Positions 13,652-20,641 of a DNA stretch of 21,625 nucleotides are shown here, piece by piece. This DNA comes from a virus. The translations under genes and the position numbers were made by a program. The stretch covers positions 1 to 21,625 of IMG/VR virus record IMGVR_UViG_3300037189_004330, one strand, 5' to 3'. Every line of letters begins with the position of its first letter. Within the stretch, counting starts at the first letter, position 1. The notes beneath the pieces were generated by a model. That model ran no database searches and was not told the DNA's origin. It worked only from the letters and a program-made list of their open reading frames with translations.

Positions 13652-14713
13652 ATGATTTATTGTATAGACGAAACTTTGGACGAGCCGATCATGCTTATTA
13701 ATTCTCACATTGGATTTGATGAGGAGGATGGAATGGGAATTGACGGAAATTTATTTCAAAAAGAACTTTTGTATTTAGATACATTAGGAAAAAAACGCAT
13801 TCAAGTTTGGATTAATTCAATTGGTGGAGTTGTTTTAGATGGATATTCTATTGGATCAACAATATTAAAAACAAAGACGCCTGTTGATACGTACAACGTA
13901 GGAATAGCGGCAAGCATTGCAGGTGCAATCTTTATGTGTGGTAGAAATAGAATTGCAATGGATTTTTCACAATTTATGATGCACCCTGTAAGTGGATCAG
14001 AAGACAAAAAGGGATATAAATCTTTTATGGATAGTATTTCAATGTTATTAAGTGCAAAATCAAACATGACTCAAGAGGAGGTTAATAAATTAATGACAGA
14101 GACAACCTGGTTAACTGCCGAAGAGTGTTTGGAAAAAGGAATTTGTACAGAAATTGAAAAAACAGCGAATATAAATAAAAAACGGCTATCAACAGCCAAT
14201 ATCGATAACTTCCTTCGAGAAGCTAATTTAATCACAAACAAATTTTTAAAAACAAAAAACAAAAAAAGTATGTTAAAAGTAACGAACAAACTTGGATTGA
14301 ATGATGATGCAAACGAAGAAAGCATTTTAAAAGCAATCCAAGAAATGGAAAACAAGGCGACAACTGCAAAAGAAAAACTACAAGCAGAAATGGACGCATT
14401 AAAGGAAAAAATGGAAGCGGACAACAAAGCATTTGATGAGTTGAAAGCTAAATTTGAAGCTACAAAAGACGACGCTTGCAAAAACATGGTAACAGAATTT
14501 GCAAAAGTTGGTAAAATTGCTAACGATGAAGCAATTATCAACAAATGGGCTGAATTGGCTAAGAATGATTTTGAAGGTACAAAAGAACTTTTGGAAGCAA
14601 TCCCGGTTAACAAAGTAGCTAACAAAATCGAAACTTCAAACGTTGAAGTTAGAGAGCCTCAAGTAGGTGACTACATGAATGAATTATTAAGAAAATTTAA
14701 CAACAAAAAATAA
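13652..14713 (+). CDS. ClpP-like prohead protease fused to a scaffolding domain
   Basis: A 353-residue protein. Residues 1-170 are a ClpP/S49-type protease: VWINSIGGVVLDGYSIG (52-68) oxyanion-hole region, the nucleophile S88 in VGIAASIAGAIF, and H111 in MMHPVSG. The third residue is uncertain: in GICTEI (163-168) the usual Asp position holds Thr. From about 207 on the protein is helical and Lys/Glu/Ala-rich (coiled-coil-like, about 220-290), a scaffold. Mu has the same arrangement (gpI with the internally started gpZ). It would cleave itself and shape the prohead. The scaffold may also start separately at 14270. Confidence 0.85.
   Translation: MIYCIDETLDEPIMLINSHIGFDEEDGMGIDGNLFQKELLYLDTLGKKRIQVWINSIGGVVLDGYSIGSTILKTKTPVDTYNVGIAASIAGAIFMCGRNRIAMDFSQFMMHPVSGSEDKKGYKSFMDSISMLLSAKSNMTQEEVNKLMTETTWLTAEECLEKGICTEIEKTANINKKRLSTANIDNFLREANLITNKFLKTKNKKSMLKVTNKLGLNDDANEESILKAIQEMENKATTAKEKLQAEMDALKEKMEADNKAFDELKAKFEATKDDACKNMVTEFAKVGKIANDEAIINKWAELAKNDFEGTKELLEAIPVNKVANKIETSNVEVREPQVGDYMNELLRKFNNKK
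14270..14713 (+). CDS. Possible nested scaffold protein from internal start
   Basis: In frame with the protease, Met207 at 14270 follows an unusually A-rich stretch (14245-14269). Translation from there would give 147 residues beginning MLKVTNKLGLNDDANEE, matching just the scaffold part. Mu gpZ is made this way. No Shine-Dalgarno is visible, but such sites are rare in this host group. This is a hypothesis about a second product of the same gene. Confidence 0.4.
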   Translation: MLKVTNKLGLNDDANEESILKAIQEMENKATTAKEKLQAEMDALKEKMEADNKAFDELKAKFEATKDDACKNMVTEFAKVGKIANDEAIINKWAELAKNDFEGTKELLEAIPVNKVANKIETSNVEVREPQVGDYMNELLRKFNNKK

Positions 14714-14720
14714 ATAAATT

Positions 14721-15734
14721 ATGTCTTTAGTATTATCAACAGCAAACTACACTCAGTTTGAAAAAGACTTCTTCATTACTGAAGCGGTTATCGGATTAGA
14801 CACCGTGAACAAAGGTCTTATGTATGTTGCAACAGGAGTAAAAAACGACCAATATGCGTTTCCTGTATTGTCAGCAGCTCCAAAATTGCAAGCATACGGA
14901 TCAACTCCAACGGCTTCTGGAACTACAACTTTAAGCAATAGATTATTAACATTAGGAAAATTCCAAGCATACGAGGAATTTGAGCCTTCTGTATTTGAAA
15001 ATCACTGGCACAAAGATGAATTAGCGGATAGATTATTGGCTCGTTCTCTTCCAACAACTTTTCAAAATTATTTAACTACTTACTACACTCAAAAAACATT
15101 CAAGCCAATTGAAGAAATGATCCACATCGGTTCAACTTCTTACGTGACTACTTCTGGAGGTTCTGCTGCTACAGGTGGAGTAAATGAGCAAAGAATTTAT
15201 TTTGATGGTATTATCAAAACTGCTTTAAACGCTACAACTCCAGCTTTGCAAGTTGCTTCGCCTTCTGCGATTACTTCTGCAAATGTTATCTCTAAAATGG
15301 AGGCAGCTAAAAACAAATTAGGTTCTACAACTTCTGGTATCGCTTTATTATCAAGAGCTAACAGATACGATCGTTTAAAATATGTAATGTCAGTTGTTGA
15401 CGCTCTTAAATATGAAGACGCTTTGACTACTACTACATACAAAAACAACGACACAACCGAAAGAGGTCTTAACAAATACAAAGGTTACGAAGTCGTTGTT
15501 GTTGCAGGTTTACCAGAAAATACATTCTATTTTGGTGAATTCGCAGGAGATTTAAACTCTAACTTACAATTGGCTGTTACAGATATGGACAACCTATCAT
15601 TTGAGATCAACAGATTACAAAACAACTCGGCTTTATTTTTCTACAAAGCTATCATGAAAATGGGAGTAGGGATTGCAAAACCTTCGGAATTTGTAATTCA
15701 CACTACTTATGTATTGTCTGATTTCTCAGTATAA
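14721..15734 (+). CDS. Major capsid protein
   Basis: A 337-residue protein directly after the protease/scaffold and before an intrinsic terminator. It has the expected size and position for an HK97-fold major capsid protein of a Mu-type head. Its codons and start region differ from the neighbours: it uses more C-ending codons, as expected for a highly expressed gene. Features include a hydrophobic-polar N-terminal arm (LVLSTANYTQFEKDFFITE), GKFQAYEEFEPSVF and a strand-rich C-terminus (NTFYFGEF, FEINRLQNNSALFF). No catalytic motif. The assignment is by position, size and composition. Confidence 0.82.
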   Translation: MSLVLSTANYTQFEKDFFITEAVIGLDTVNKGLMYVATGVKNDQYAFPVLSAAPKLQAYGSTPTASGTTTLSNRLLTLGKFQAYEEFEPSVFENHWHKDELADRLLARSLPTTFQNYLTTYYTQKTFKPIEEMIHIGSTSYVTTSGGSAATGGVNEQRIYFDGIIKTALNATTPALQVASPSAITSANVISKMEAAKNKLGSTTSGIALLSRANRYDRLKYVMSVVDALKYEDALTTTTYKNNDTTERGLNKYKGYEVVVVAGLPENTFYFGEFAGDLNSNLQLAVTDMDNLSFEINRLQNNSALFFYKAIMKMGVGIAKPSEFVIHTTYVLSDFSV

Positions 15735-15746
15735 TATTAACTAATC

Positions 15747-15775
15747 AAAAGGGCGGTTAATTTCGCCCTTTTTTT
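15747..15775 (+). terminator. Intrinsic terminator after the major capsid gene
   Basis: AAAGGGCG at 15748-15755 pairs with CGCCCTTT at 15764-15771 across an 8-base loop, followed by a T run ending at 15775. The stem has five consecutive G-C pairs, which stands out in this AT-rich sequence. Confidence 0.88.
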
Positions 15776-15788
15776 AAAACTCTTAATC

Positions 15789-15947
15789 ATGCACAACGAA
15801 GAATTAAAAGAGTTACTTTTGTCAAATGTTAATATTTTGTCAGTTTGGATTGACGAGAATAAAGATTGGCACACTTCTAAAATTGAAGGGGCAAAAGAAG
15901 TAACAAGAGAGGAAATTTTAAAACCTAAAAAATCAAAAAATGAATAA
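15789..15947 (+). CDS. Small hypothetical protein between capsid and sheath
   Basis: A 52-residue acidic-then-basic protein. It begins MHNEELKELLLSNVNILSVW, continues DENKDWHTSK and ends in a Lys-rich tail (EEILKPKKSKNE). Small proteins of this pattern often stand between the capsid and tail genes of Bacteroidota phages, but I know no function. It overlaps the sheath gene start by 8 bases, which supports translation. It lies just downstream of the terminator, and no promoter is visible before it. Confidence 0.65.
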   Translation: MHNEELKELLLSNVNILSVWIDENKDWHTSKIEGAKEVTREEILKPKKSKNE

Positions 15948-17448
15948 TATAACCTTTGTAAAAGGACAAGGAGGACTAGGGCGACCATTAGCAGGGAGCG
16001 ATTATATTTCGGGCCTTTTATTTTATACGTCGACTTTACCTTCTGGGTTTTCGTCTACTAATAGAATTAAACAATTTTTTTCTATTTCTGACGCTGTAAA
16101 TGCAGGAATAAAAAACGATTACAACGACGAAACTCAAGCGATTGGGGTTTTTACCGTTTCAAATGTTGGAGCAACAGGAGACAGTATAACATTAAACTTT
16201 ACAGAACCTTCTAAAACAATAGTTTTAGGTAGTTACGTAAAAGTTTCGACAGACACAACCGTTACGGCTGTTGCTACGGCTTTGGTTTCTGCAATCAATG
16301 CTTTGACTTATTCTCACGGATATAGCGCAACAAACACAGCGGGCGCAATTTCAATCACAGCTCGCAAAGGGTTAGGGATTTTCCCAAATACCGGAACTCC
16401 TTTAACTGCTACAATAGTAGGGACAATTGCCGGATCGGTTACAACTGCATTCTCTGGAGGTGTTGCCTCAAAACAAGCTGTTTGGTATTATCATATTTCT
16501 GAATATTTCAGAATACAACCAAAAGGAAACTTATTTGTTGGAATGTATGCCGTGCCAAGTACTTACGATTTTGCGGAAGTTCAAACAATGCAAACTTCAA
16601 CTTTGGTAAATGGATCAATTAGACAAATTGGAGTTTATGTTGATGCTTCAAACTACACAGCGGCATTAACAACAACTTTACAAACTCAAGCAACTGCATT
16701 GGACGTGTTAAAAATGCCTTTGTCAATTGTTTTAGGAGCTAACATATTACCAGCTACAGACATAACAAGTTTAACCGATTTATCAACTTTAAGTAACAAC
16801 AAAGTGAGCGTTGTTATTAGCCAGGATAATGGAGGCCAAGGATTAGCGTTATGGAATGCAACCGGAAAATCAATTACAACTTTAGGAGCTACGTTAGGGG
16901 CTGTTGCTTTGGCTTCAGTTCATGAGGACATTGCCTGGGTTGGTAAATTTAATTTATCAAACGGAATAGAATTGGAAAGCGTTGGTTTCTGTAATGGAAC
17001 AAGCGGACAAAGTGCAAGTGCTTTAGATGCTATCGATTTAAAACGATACATTTTCTTAAGAAAATTCCCGAATTTAGCTGGATCGTTTTTTAACGACTCA
17101 CACACAGCAATTTCAAAAAGTAGCGATTACGCTTACATTGAAAATAACAGAGTAATTGACAAAGCAATAAGAGGCGTTGATACAGCGTTAATTCCTTCTT
17201 TAAATTCACCTTTATTGTTAAACGCAAACGGAACCTTAGCAAACAGCACAATTGCATTTTTGGAAGGTCAAGCCGTAGTTGTTACAAATGATATGGTAAG
17301 AAACGGAGAGGCTTCTGCTATTGGTGTGTTAATTAATCCAAATCAAAATGTTGCTTCTACTAGCAAAGTGATTGTAACAATTACCATTGTTCCTGTAGGA
17401 GTTGCAAGAAATATTCAAGTAAACATCGGATTTAAAACATCATTATAA
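15940..17448 (+). CDS. Contractile tail sheath protein (DUF2586-like)
   Basis: A 502-residue sheath protein that contracts during infection. The N-terminus KGQGGLGRPLAGSDYISGLLFY is typical of DUF2586 sheath proteins. The C-terminal core has WVGKFNLSNG (about 333-342), DLKRYIFLRKFPNLAGSFFND (split by context at about 367-387) and the conserved terminal strands. An extra strand-rich Thr/Ala/Gly section (about 70-175) with TVTAVATALVSAINAL is probably an exposed inserted domain on the sheath surface. Its presence shows that the phage is a myovirus. Confidence 0.85.
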   Translation: MNNITFVKGQGGLGRPLAGSDYISGLLFYTSTLPSGFSSTNRIKQFFSISDAVNAGIKNDYNDETQAIGVFTVSNVGATGDSITLNFTEPSKTIVLGSYVKVSTDTTVTAVATALVSAINALTYSHGYSATNTAGAISITARKGLGIFPNTGTPLTATIVGTIAGSVTTAFSGGVASKQAVWYYHISEYFRIQPKGNLFVGMYAVPSTYDFAEVQTMQTSTLVNGSIRQIGVYVDASNYTAALTTTLQTQATALDVLKMPLSIVLGANILPATDITSLTDLSTLSNNKVSVVISQDNGGQGLALWNATGKSITTLGATLGAVALASVHEDIAWVGKFNLSNGIELESVGFCNGTSGQSASALDAIDLKRYIFLRKFPNLAGSFFNDSHTAISKSSDYAYIENNRVIDKAIRGVDTALIPSLNSPLLLNANGTLANSTIAFLEGQAVVVTNDMVRNGEASAIGVLINPNQNVASTSKVIVTITIVPVGVARNIQVNIGFKTSL

Positions 17449-17450
17449 TT

Positions 17451-17870
17451 ATGGCAACACCTTTAATAAATGGGGTAAACTACAGTTGGGCAAACGTTAA
17501 ACTTATTTTGTTTGGCGTTCCTGTTGTAGGTATTACAAAAATTTCGTACAAAACGAAACAGAAAAAAGAAAACCAATACGGAGCGGGTTACGAGCCAATT
17601 AGTAGAGGTTATGGGAATAAAGAATATGAAGGTAGTATTGAAATTTACACCGACGAATTAAAAAACATTATTGCTTCAGCTCCTAACAGAGACTTGATGG
17701 CAATACCGCCTTTTAATATTCAAATCGTATTTGAAGACGCAGCAAACGGGTTTTTAACACAGGATAATTTATTAATGTGTGAATTTACTGAAGAAGGTTT
17801 GGATGCTTCGCAATCAGATACAAAATTATTAGTATCTTTGCCGTTAGTAATCGGTAAAATAACTAGATAA
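17451..17870 (+). CDS. Tail tube protein
   Basis: A 139-residue protein two bases after the sheath stop, in the fixed place of the tube gene. SWANVKLILFGVPVVGITKISYK at the start, the GAGYEPISRGYGNKEYEGSI turn in the middle and strand-rich ends are typical of the small tube proteins of Bacteroidota myophages. It polymerises as hexamer rings inside the sheath. The next start overlaps its stop by one base. Confidence 0.83.
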   Translation: MATPLINGVNYSWANVKLILFGVPVVGITKISYKTKQKKENQYGAGYEPISRGYGNKEYEGSIEIYTDELKNIIASAPNRDLMAIPPFNIQIVFEDAANGFLTQDNLLMCEFTEEGLDASQSDTKLLVSLPLVIGKITR

Positions 17871-18187
17871 TGGACAAAATTGAACAACAAGCGCAAGATT
17901 TAAGCGTAAAATTAAATTGCCAAGTGTTACCAATCGTTTTTCACGATGAGGAAACTAACCAGGACATTGTAGGATTTATAAAAGAACCTTCAAGAGTCGT
18001 GAAGTTGAGAGTTATGGACAAAGCGATGACATCGCCTGTAACTGCTGCGGCTGAATTGTTCGAAAGTGTTTTTATTGCAGAGGCAAGCGATGCCAGATTT
18101 TTAACTGAGGATAAATTTTTCTTAGGTGGAACAATGGAGGCTTTCAAAACTGTTGAAATGGCTGTAAATACTTTTAAAAAAAAATAG
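17870..18187 (+). CDS. Tail assembly chaperone (short form, before frameshift)
   Basis: A 105-residue protein between the tube and tape measure genes, the invariant place of tail assembly chaperones. It ends in TFKKK encoded on nine consecutive A residues immediately before the TAG stop. Residues 30-90 are a small mixed fold (VGFIKEPSRVVKLRVMDKAM). It should bind the tape measure protein and help tube assembly. The A run just before the stop is a likely -1 frameshift site; the continuation is described separately. Confidence 0.8.
   Translation: MDKIEQQAQDLSVKLNCQVLPIVFHDEETNQDIVGFIKEPSRVVKLRVMDKAMTSPVTAAAELFESVFIAEASDARFLTEDKFFLGGTMEAFKTVEMAVNTFKKK
18176..18184 (+). promoter_or_regulatory. 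Slippery A run for -1 ribosomal frameshifting
   Basis: Nine A residues, read in frame 0 as three AAA codons and directly followed by TAG. The A-AAA-AAA heptamer (18178-18184) allows both tRNAs to re-pair after a -1 slip. I did not establish a downstream pseudoknot by eye. Confidence 0.7.
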
Positions 18188-18360
18188 AAGACTACACCAT
18201 TAGCGAACAAAGTAGCGAGGAAACGAAAATGATTGCGTTGCTTCGCTACTTTTCGCATTTTAGCGTTGACGTTGACAATCTTAGCGACGACGATTTTGCT
18301 AAAATGTGGGGACAATTACAATATTCACTAGAAAAAACAGGATATTACAACAATGGATAA
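18184..18360 (+). CDS. -1 frame extension of the tail assembly chaperone
   Basis: Reading one base back at the A run gives an open frame of 58 codons that follows the short form without a break: IEDYTISEQSS at the start, a central MIALLRYFSHF and the end FAKMWGQLQYSLEKTGYYNN, before a TAA at 18358-18360. It fills the otherwise empty 165-base gap and ends 8 bases inside the tape measure gene. A -1 shift gives a fusion of about 163 residues. An independent start at ATG 18229 (43 residues) is the alternative. Frameshifting here is conserved across long-tailed phages (gpG/gpGT of lambda), which strongly supports it. Confidence 0.72.
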   Translation: MEDYTISEQSSEETKMIALLRYFSHFSVDVDNLSDDDFAKMWGQLQYSLEKTGYYNNG

Positions 18361-19990
18361 TCAAATTAGATATACAATAACGGCTAACGACATGGTTTCT
18401 GGCAAGCTCCAAGGAATGCAAGGTCAAGCGGTTAAATTAGAGAGTACAATGGGTGGCCTTAGCAAAGTAATGGGAACCCTTGGGATTGGCTTTGCAGTTT
18501 TTAAAGGTTTAGAATTTGTCAAAGGAGGAATTGAAAAAGTTGAAGAAATGCACCAAGCCACGGCCCAGGTTCAAGCCGCTTTGACTTCTACAAATAATGC
18601 AGCTGGATTGTCGATGAAGCAACTCGAAGAGAGCGCGTCGTCTTTGGCTTCAAATACCAAATTTAGTCAAACCGACGTTTTTGGAATGCAATCTTTATTA
18701 CTAACATTTACTTCCGTAAAAGATAAAATTTTTAACGAGGCGCAGCCGGCAATTATGGACTTGGCGCAAAGAATGGGAGGCGATTTAAAAGGAGCGTCCA
18801 TTCAAGTGGGTAAGGCTTTAAACGATCCGGTTCAAGGTATGACAGCGCTTCGACGTGTTGGGGTTTCTTTTAGCGAAAGCCAAAAAAATGTAATTAAACA
18901 TTTACAAGAGACCGGAGATTTAGCAGGAGCACAAAAAATAATTTTAAAAGAGTTATCAACAGAGTTCGGCGGTTCGGCACAAGCTGCCTTCAATGCGGAT
19001 CCTTTGGCACAATTTAACAAAACTATGGGCGGTTTTCAAAAGTCTATAGGATTGGGAGCGATGGCATTATTGGAAGCGTTAAAACCCGCCTTAGATTTAA
19101 TAGCCTCAGCGTTCAAATCTTTGGGAACTGGAATAAAAAACGTAATTGCTTTTTTTGAAAAACATGTTGTTTTAGCCGACACCTTAAAAGTATTTTTGTT
19201 TTCTATTGTAACTATTTTAATTTTGTACAATACACAACAAAAGTTAAGCGCTATGTATACCGCATTTACTACGACTTCATTTATTGCCAATACTTTTGCA
19301 GCGGGAGCAATGACAGCGGGAATGGCTGGAGCTTCAGCGGGTGGAATGATTTTAGCGGGCGTAATGGCTTTAATAAATTCAGTAAATCCATTTGTTTGGA
19401 TTGTTTTAGCAATAGCGGCCGTAATTGCGGCGGTTGTAGAATGTTATAATCATTTCGAAACATTTAGGGGTGTTATTTTTGCAATTGGAAACGTAATAAA
19501 AGAATATGTAGGTATTTGGGTTGATATGTTTATGGGATTTGGCAAAATGTTAAAAGGGGTATTTACCCTTGACTCCGGATTAATAAGCGAAGGATTTAAC
19601 CAGGCAACTTCAGCCCTTTTTAATGCCGGTAAAAACTTAGGAGACGCAGCAAAAAAAGGTTACAAAAACGGAATTGCTGACTTCCATAAAGACGCGGTAA
19701 AAGATGCCAACGCAGAAAAAGAAGGCAAAGAAGGTAAAACAAAAGGAATGGGCGGAATGAAGCCTATGATTGCAGGAGCCGGAGGAACAACAACGAAAGC
19801 CGCTCCAAAAGGAACCGGAGGCGTTCAAGGTAACAAGGCGGTAACTGTTAACATTCAAATAGGATCATTAATACACGATTTTAGTATTAAAACAACTAAC
19901 ATACAAGAGAGTGCAACAGCTATAAAAGAAAAGGTAGTAATGGCTTTGACAAGCGCGGTGAATGACTCACAACTAATAGCAGGAAATTAA
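18353..19990 (+). CDS. Tail tape measure protein
   Basis: A 545-residue protein, largely helical, with a tape measure N-terminal repeat-like part (LEESASSLASNTKFSQTD, then FTSVKDKIFNEAQPAIMDLAQRMGG, given here in pieces) of the TMP core. Three hydrophobic stretches (about 278-294, 313-341, 346-364) look like the membrane-active segments of such proteins. A low-complexity Gly/Lys/Ala linker (about 455-495) precedes the C-terminus. At 0.15 nm per residue it predicts a tail of about 80 nm, short for a myovirus. It follows the chaperone, as expected, with the start overlapping the frameshifted extension. Confidence 0.87.
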   Translation: MDNQIRYTITANDMVSGKLQGMQGQAVKLESTMGGLSKVMGTLGIGFAVFKGLEFVKGGIEKVEEMHQATAQVQAALTSTNNAAGLSMKQLEESASSLASNTKFSQTDVFGMQSLLLTFTSVKDKIFNEAQPAIMDLAQRMGGDLKGASIQVGKALNDPVQGMTALRRVGVSFSESQKNVIKHLQETGDLAGAQKIILKELSTEFGGSAQAAFNADPLAQFNKTMGGFQKSIGLGAMALLEALKPALDLIASAFKSLGTGIKNVIAFFEKHVVLADTLKVFLFSIVTILILYNTQQKLSAMYTAFTTTSFIANTFAAGAMTAGMAGASAGGMILAGVMALINSVNPFVWIVLAIAAVIAAVVECYNHFETFRGVIFAIGNVIKEYVGIWVDMFMGFGKMLKGVFTLDSGLISEGFNQATSALFNAGKNLGDAAKKGYKNGIADFHKDAVKDANAEKEGKEGKTKGMGGMKPMIAGAGGTTTKAAPKGTGGVQGNKAVTVNIQIGSLIHDFSIKTTNIQESATAIKEKVVMALTSAVNDSQLIAGN

Positions 19991-19991
19991 G

Positions 19992-20639
19992 ATGAGCAAC
20001 TTTAAAATAAATGATTTAGGAGTACAAAAAATAACTTTAAATGCGGCAGAGGTTGCAGCTAGAAAAATAGTAATTAATTCTTTAGTCTCTAAGGCTAATT
20101 TGCAAAATGTAAAAATACATGATGCTGCAAGCTCGCCTTATATTATTGGTGCAGGAGACACGCAGGACGTGACTAATTTTGTAAGTCAATTAGGAACGCC
20201 TGTTTATTCAAATGTTATTTTTAATGCCGGACAAGTTTATACAAACGATGGAAACGTAATTAATAAATGGGAAGACTTTAGAATTGACGACGTTTTATTG
20301 CAAGTTTCACAATCTAAAAAAATAGTTACAACCGAAATTCAAGGACGTGACGGAACGGTTAAGGAATATATTGGTTTGGACGATTTCCAGGTGCAAATTA
20401 CGGGCCGTTTAAATGGTAAGTACAATGTAAATCCAAAAGAAAAAACAAAGCAATTAAAAGAGATTTTGGACGCGGGCCAACCATTAGCGATAACAAATTG
20501 GTGGTTGCAAAATTTAGGGATTACCGATATAGTAATACAAAACTATAGTTTTGAACAAACAGAGGGCGAATATAGCACCCAATATTTTACAATCAATGCA
20601 ATTTCAGACAAAGTAGTCGAGGCAACAATTACACAATAA
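19992..20639 (+). CDS. Tail/baseplate protein following the tape measure
   Basis: A 215-residue protein directly after the tape measure gene and before the hub-like gene. That slot is normally held by a DNA-circulation (Mu gp43) or LysM/hub-adjacent protein. The central TTEIQGRDGTVKEYIGLDDFQVQITG (in two parts) recalls the GRxGTVKEY..xxD(Y/F)xIxI pattern of the Bacteroidota-phage family DUF6046, as I remember it. It is probably part of the baseplate hub or tube end. The DUF match is from memory of the pattern; context is the firmer support. Confidence 0.65.
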   Translation: MSNFKINDLGVQKITLNAAEVAARKIVINSLVSKANLQNVKIHDAASSPYIIGAGDTQDVTNFVSQLGTPVYSNVIFNAGQVYTNDGNVINKWEDFRIDDVLLQVSQSKKIVTTEIQGRDGTVKEYIGLDDFQVQITGRLNGKYNVNPKEKTKQLKEILDAGQPLAITNWWLQNLGITDIVIQNYSFEQTEGEYSTQYFTINAISDKVVEATITQ

Positions 20640-20641
20640 TT

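Noticed and set aside
14071-14625. Long open frame on the minus strand (184 codons)
   Set aside because: It is antisense to the Lys/Ala/Glu-rich scaffold, whose codon bias leaves the opposite strand open; the product is a low-complexity Ser/Phe/Leu sequence.
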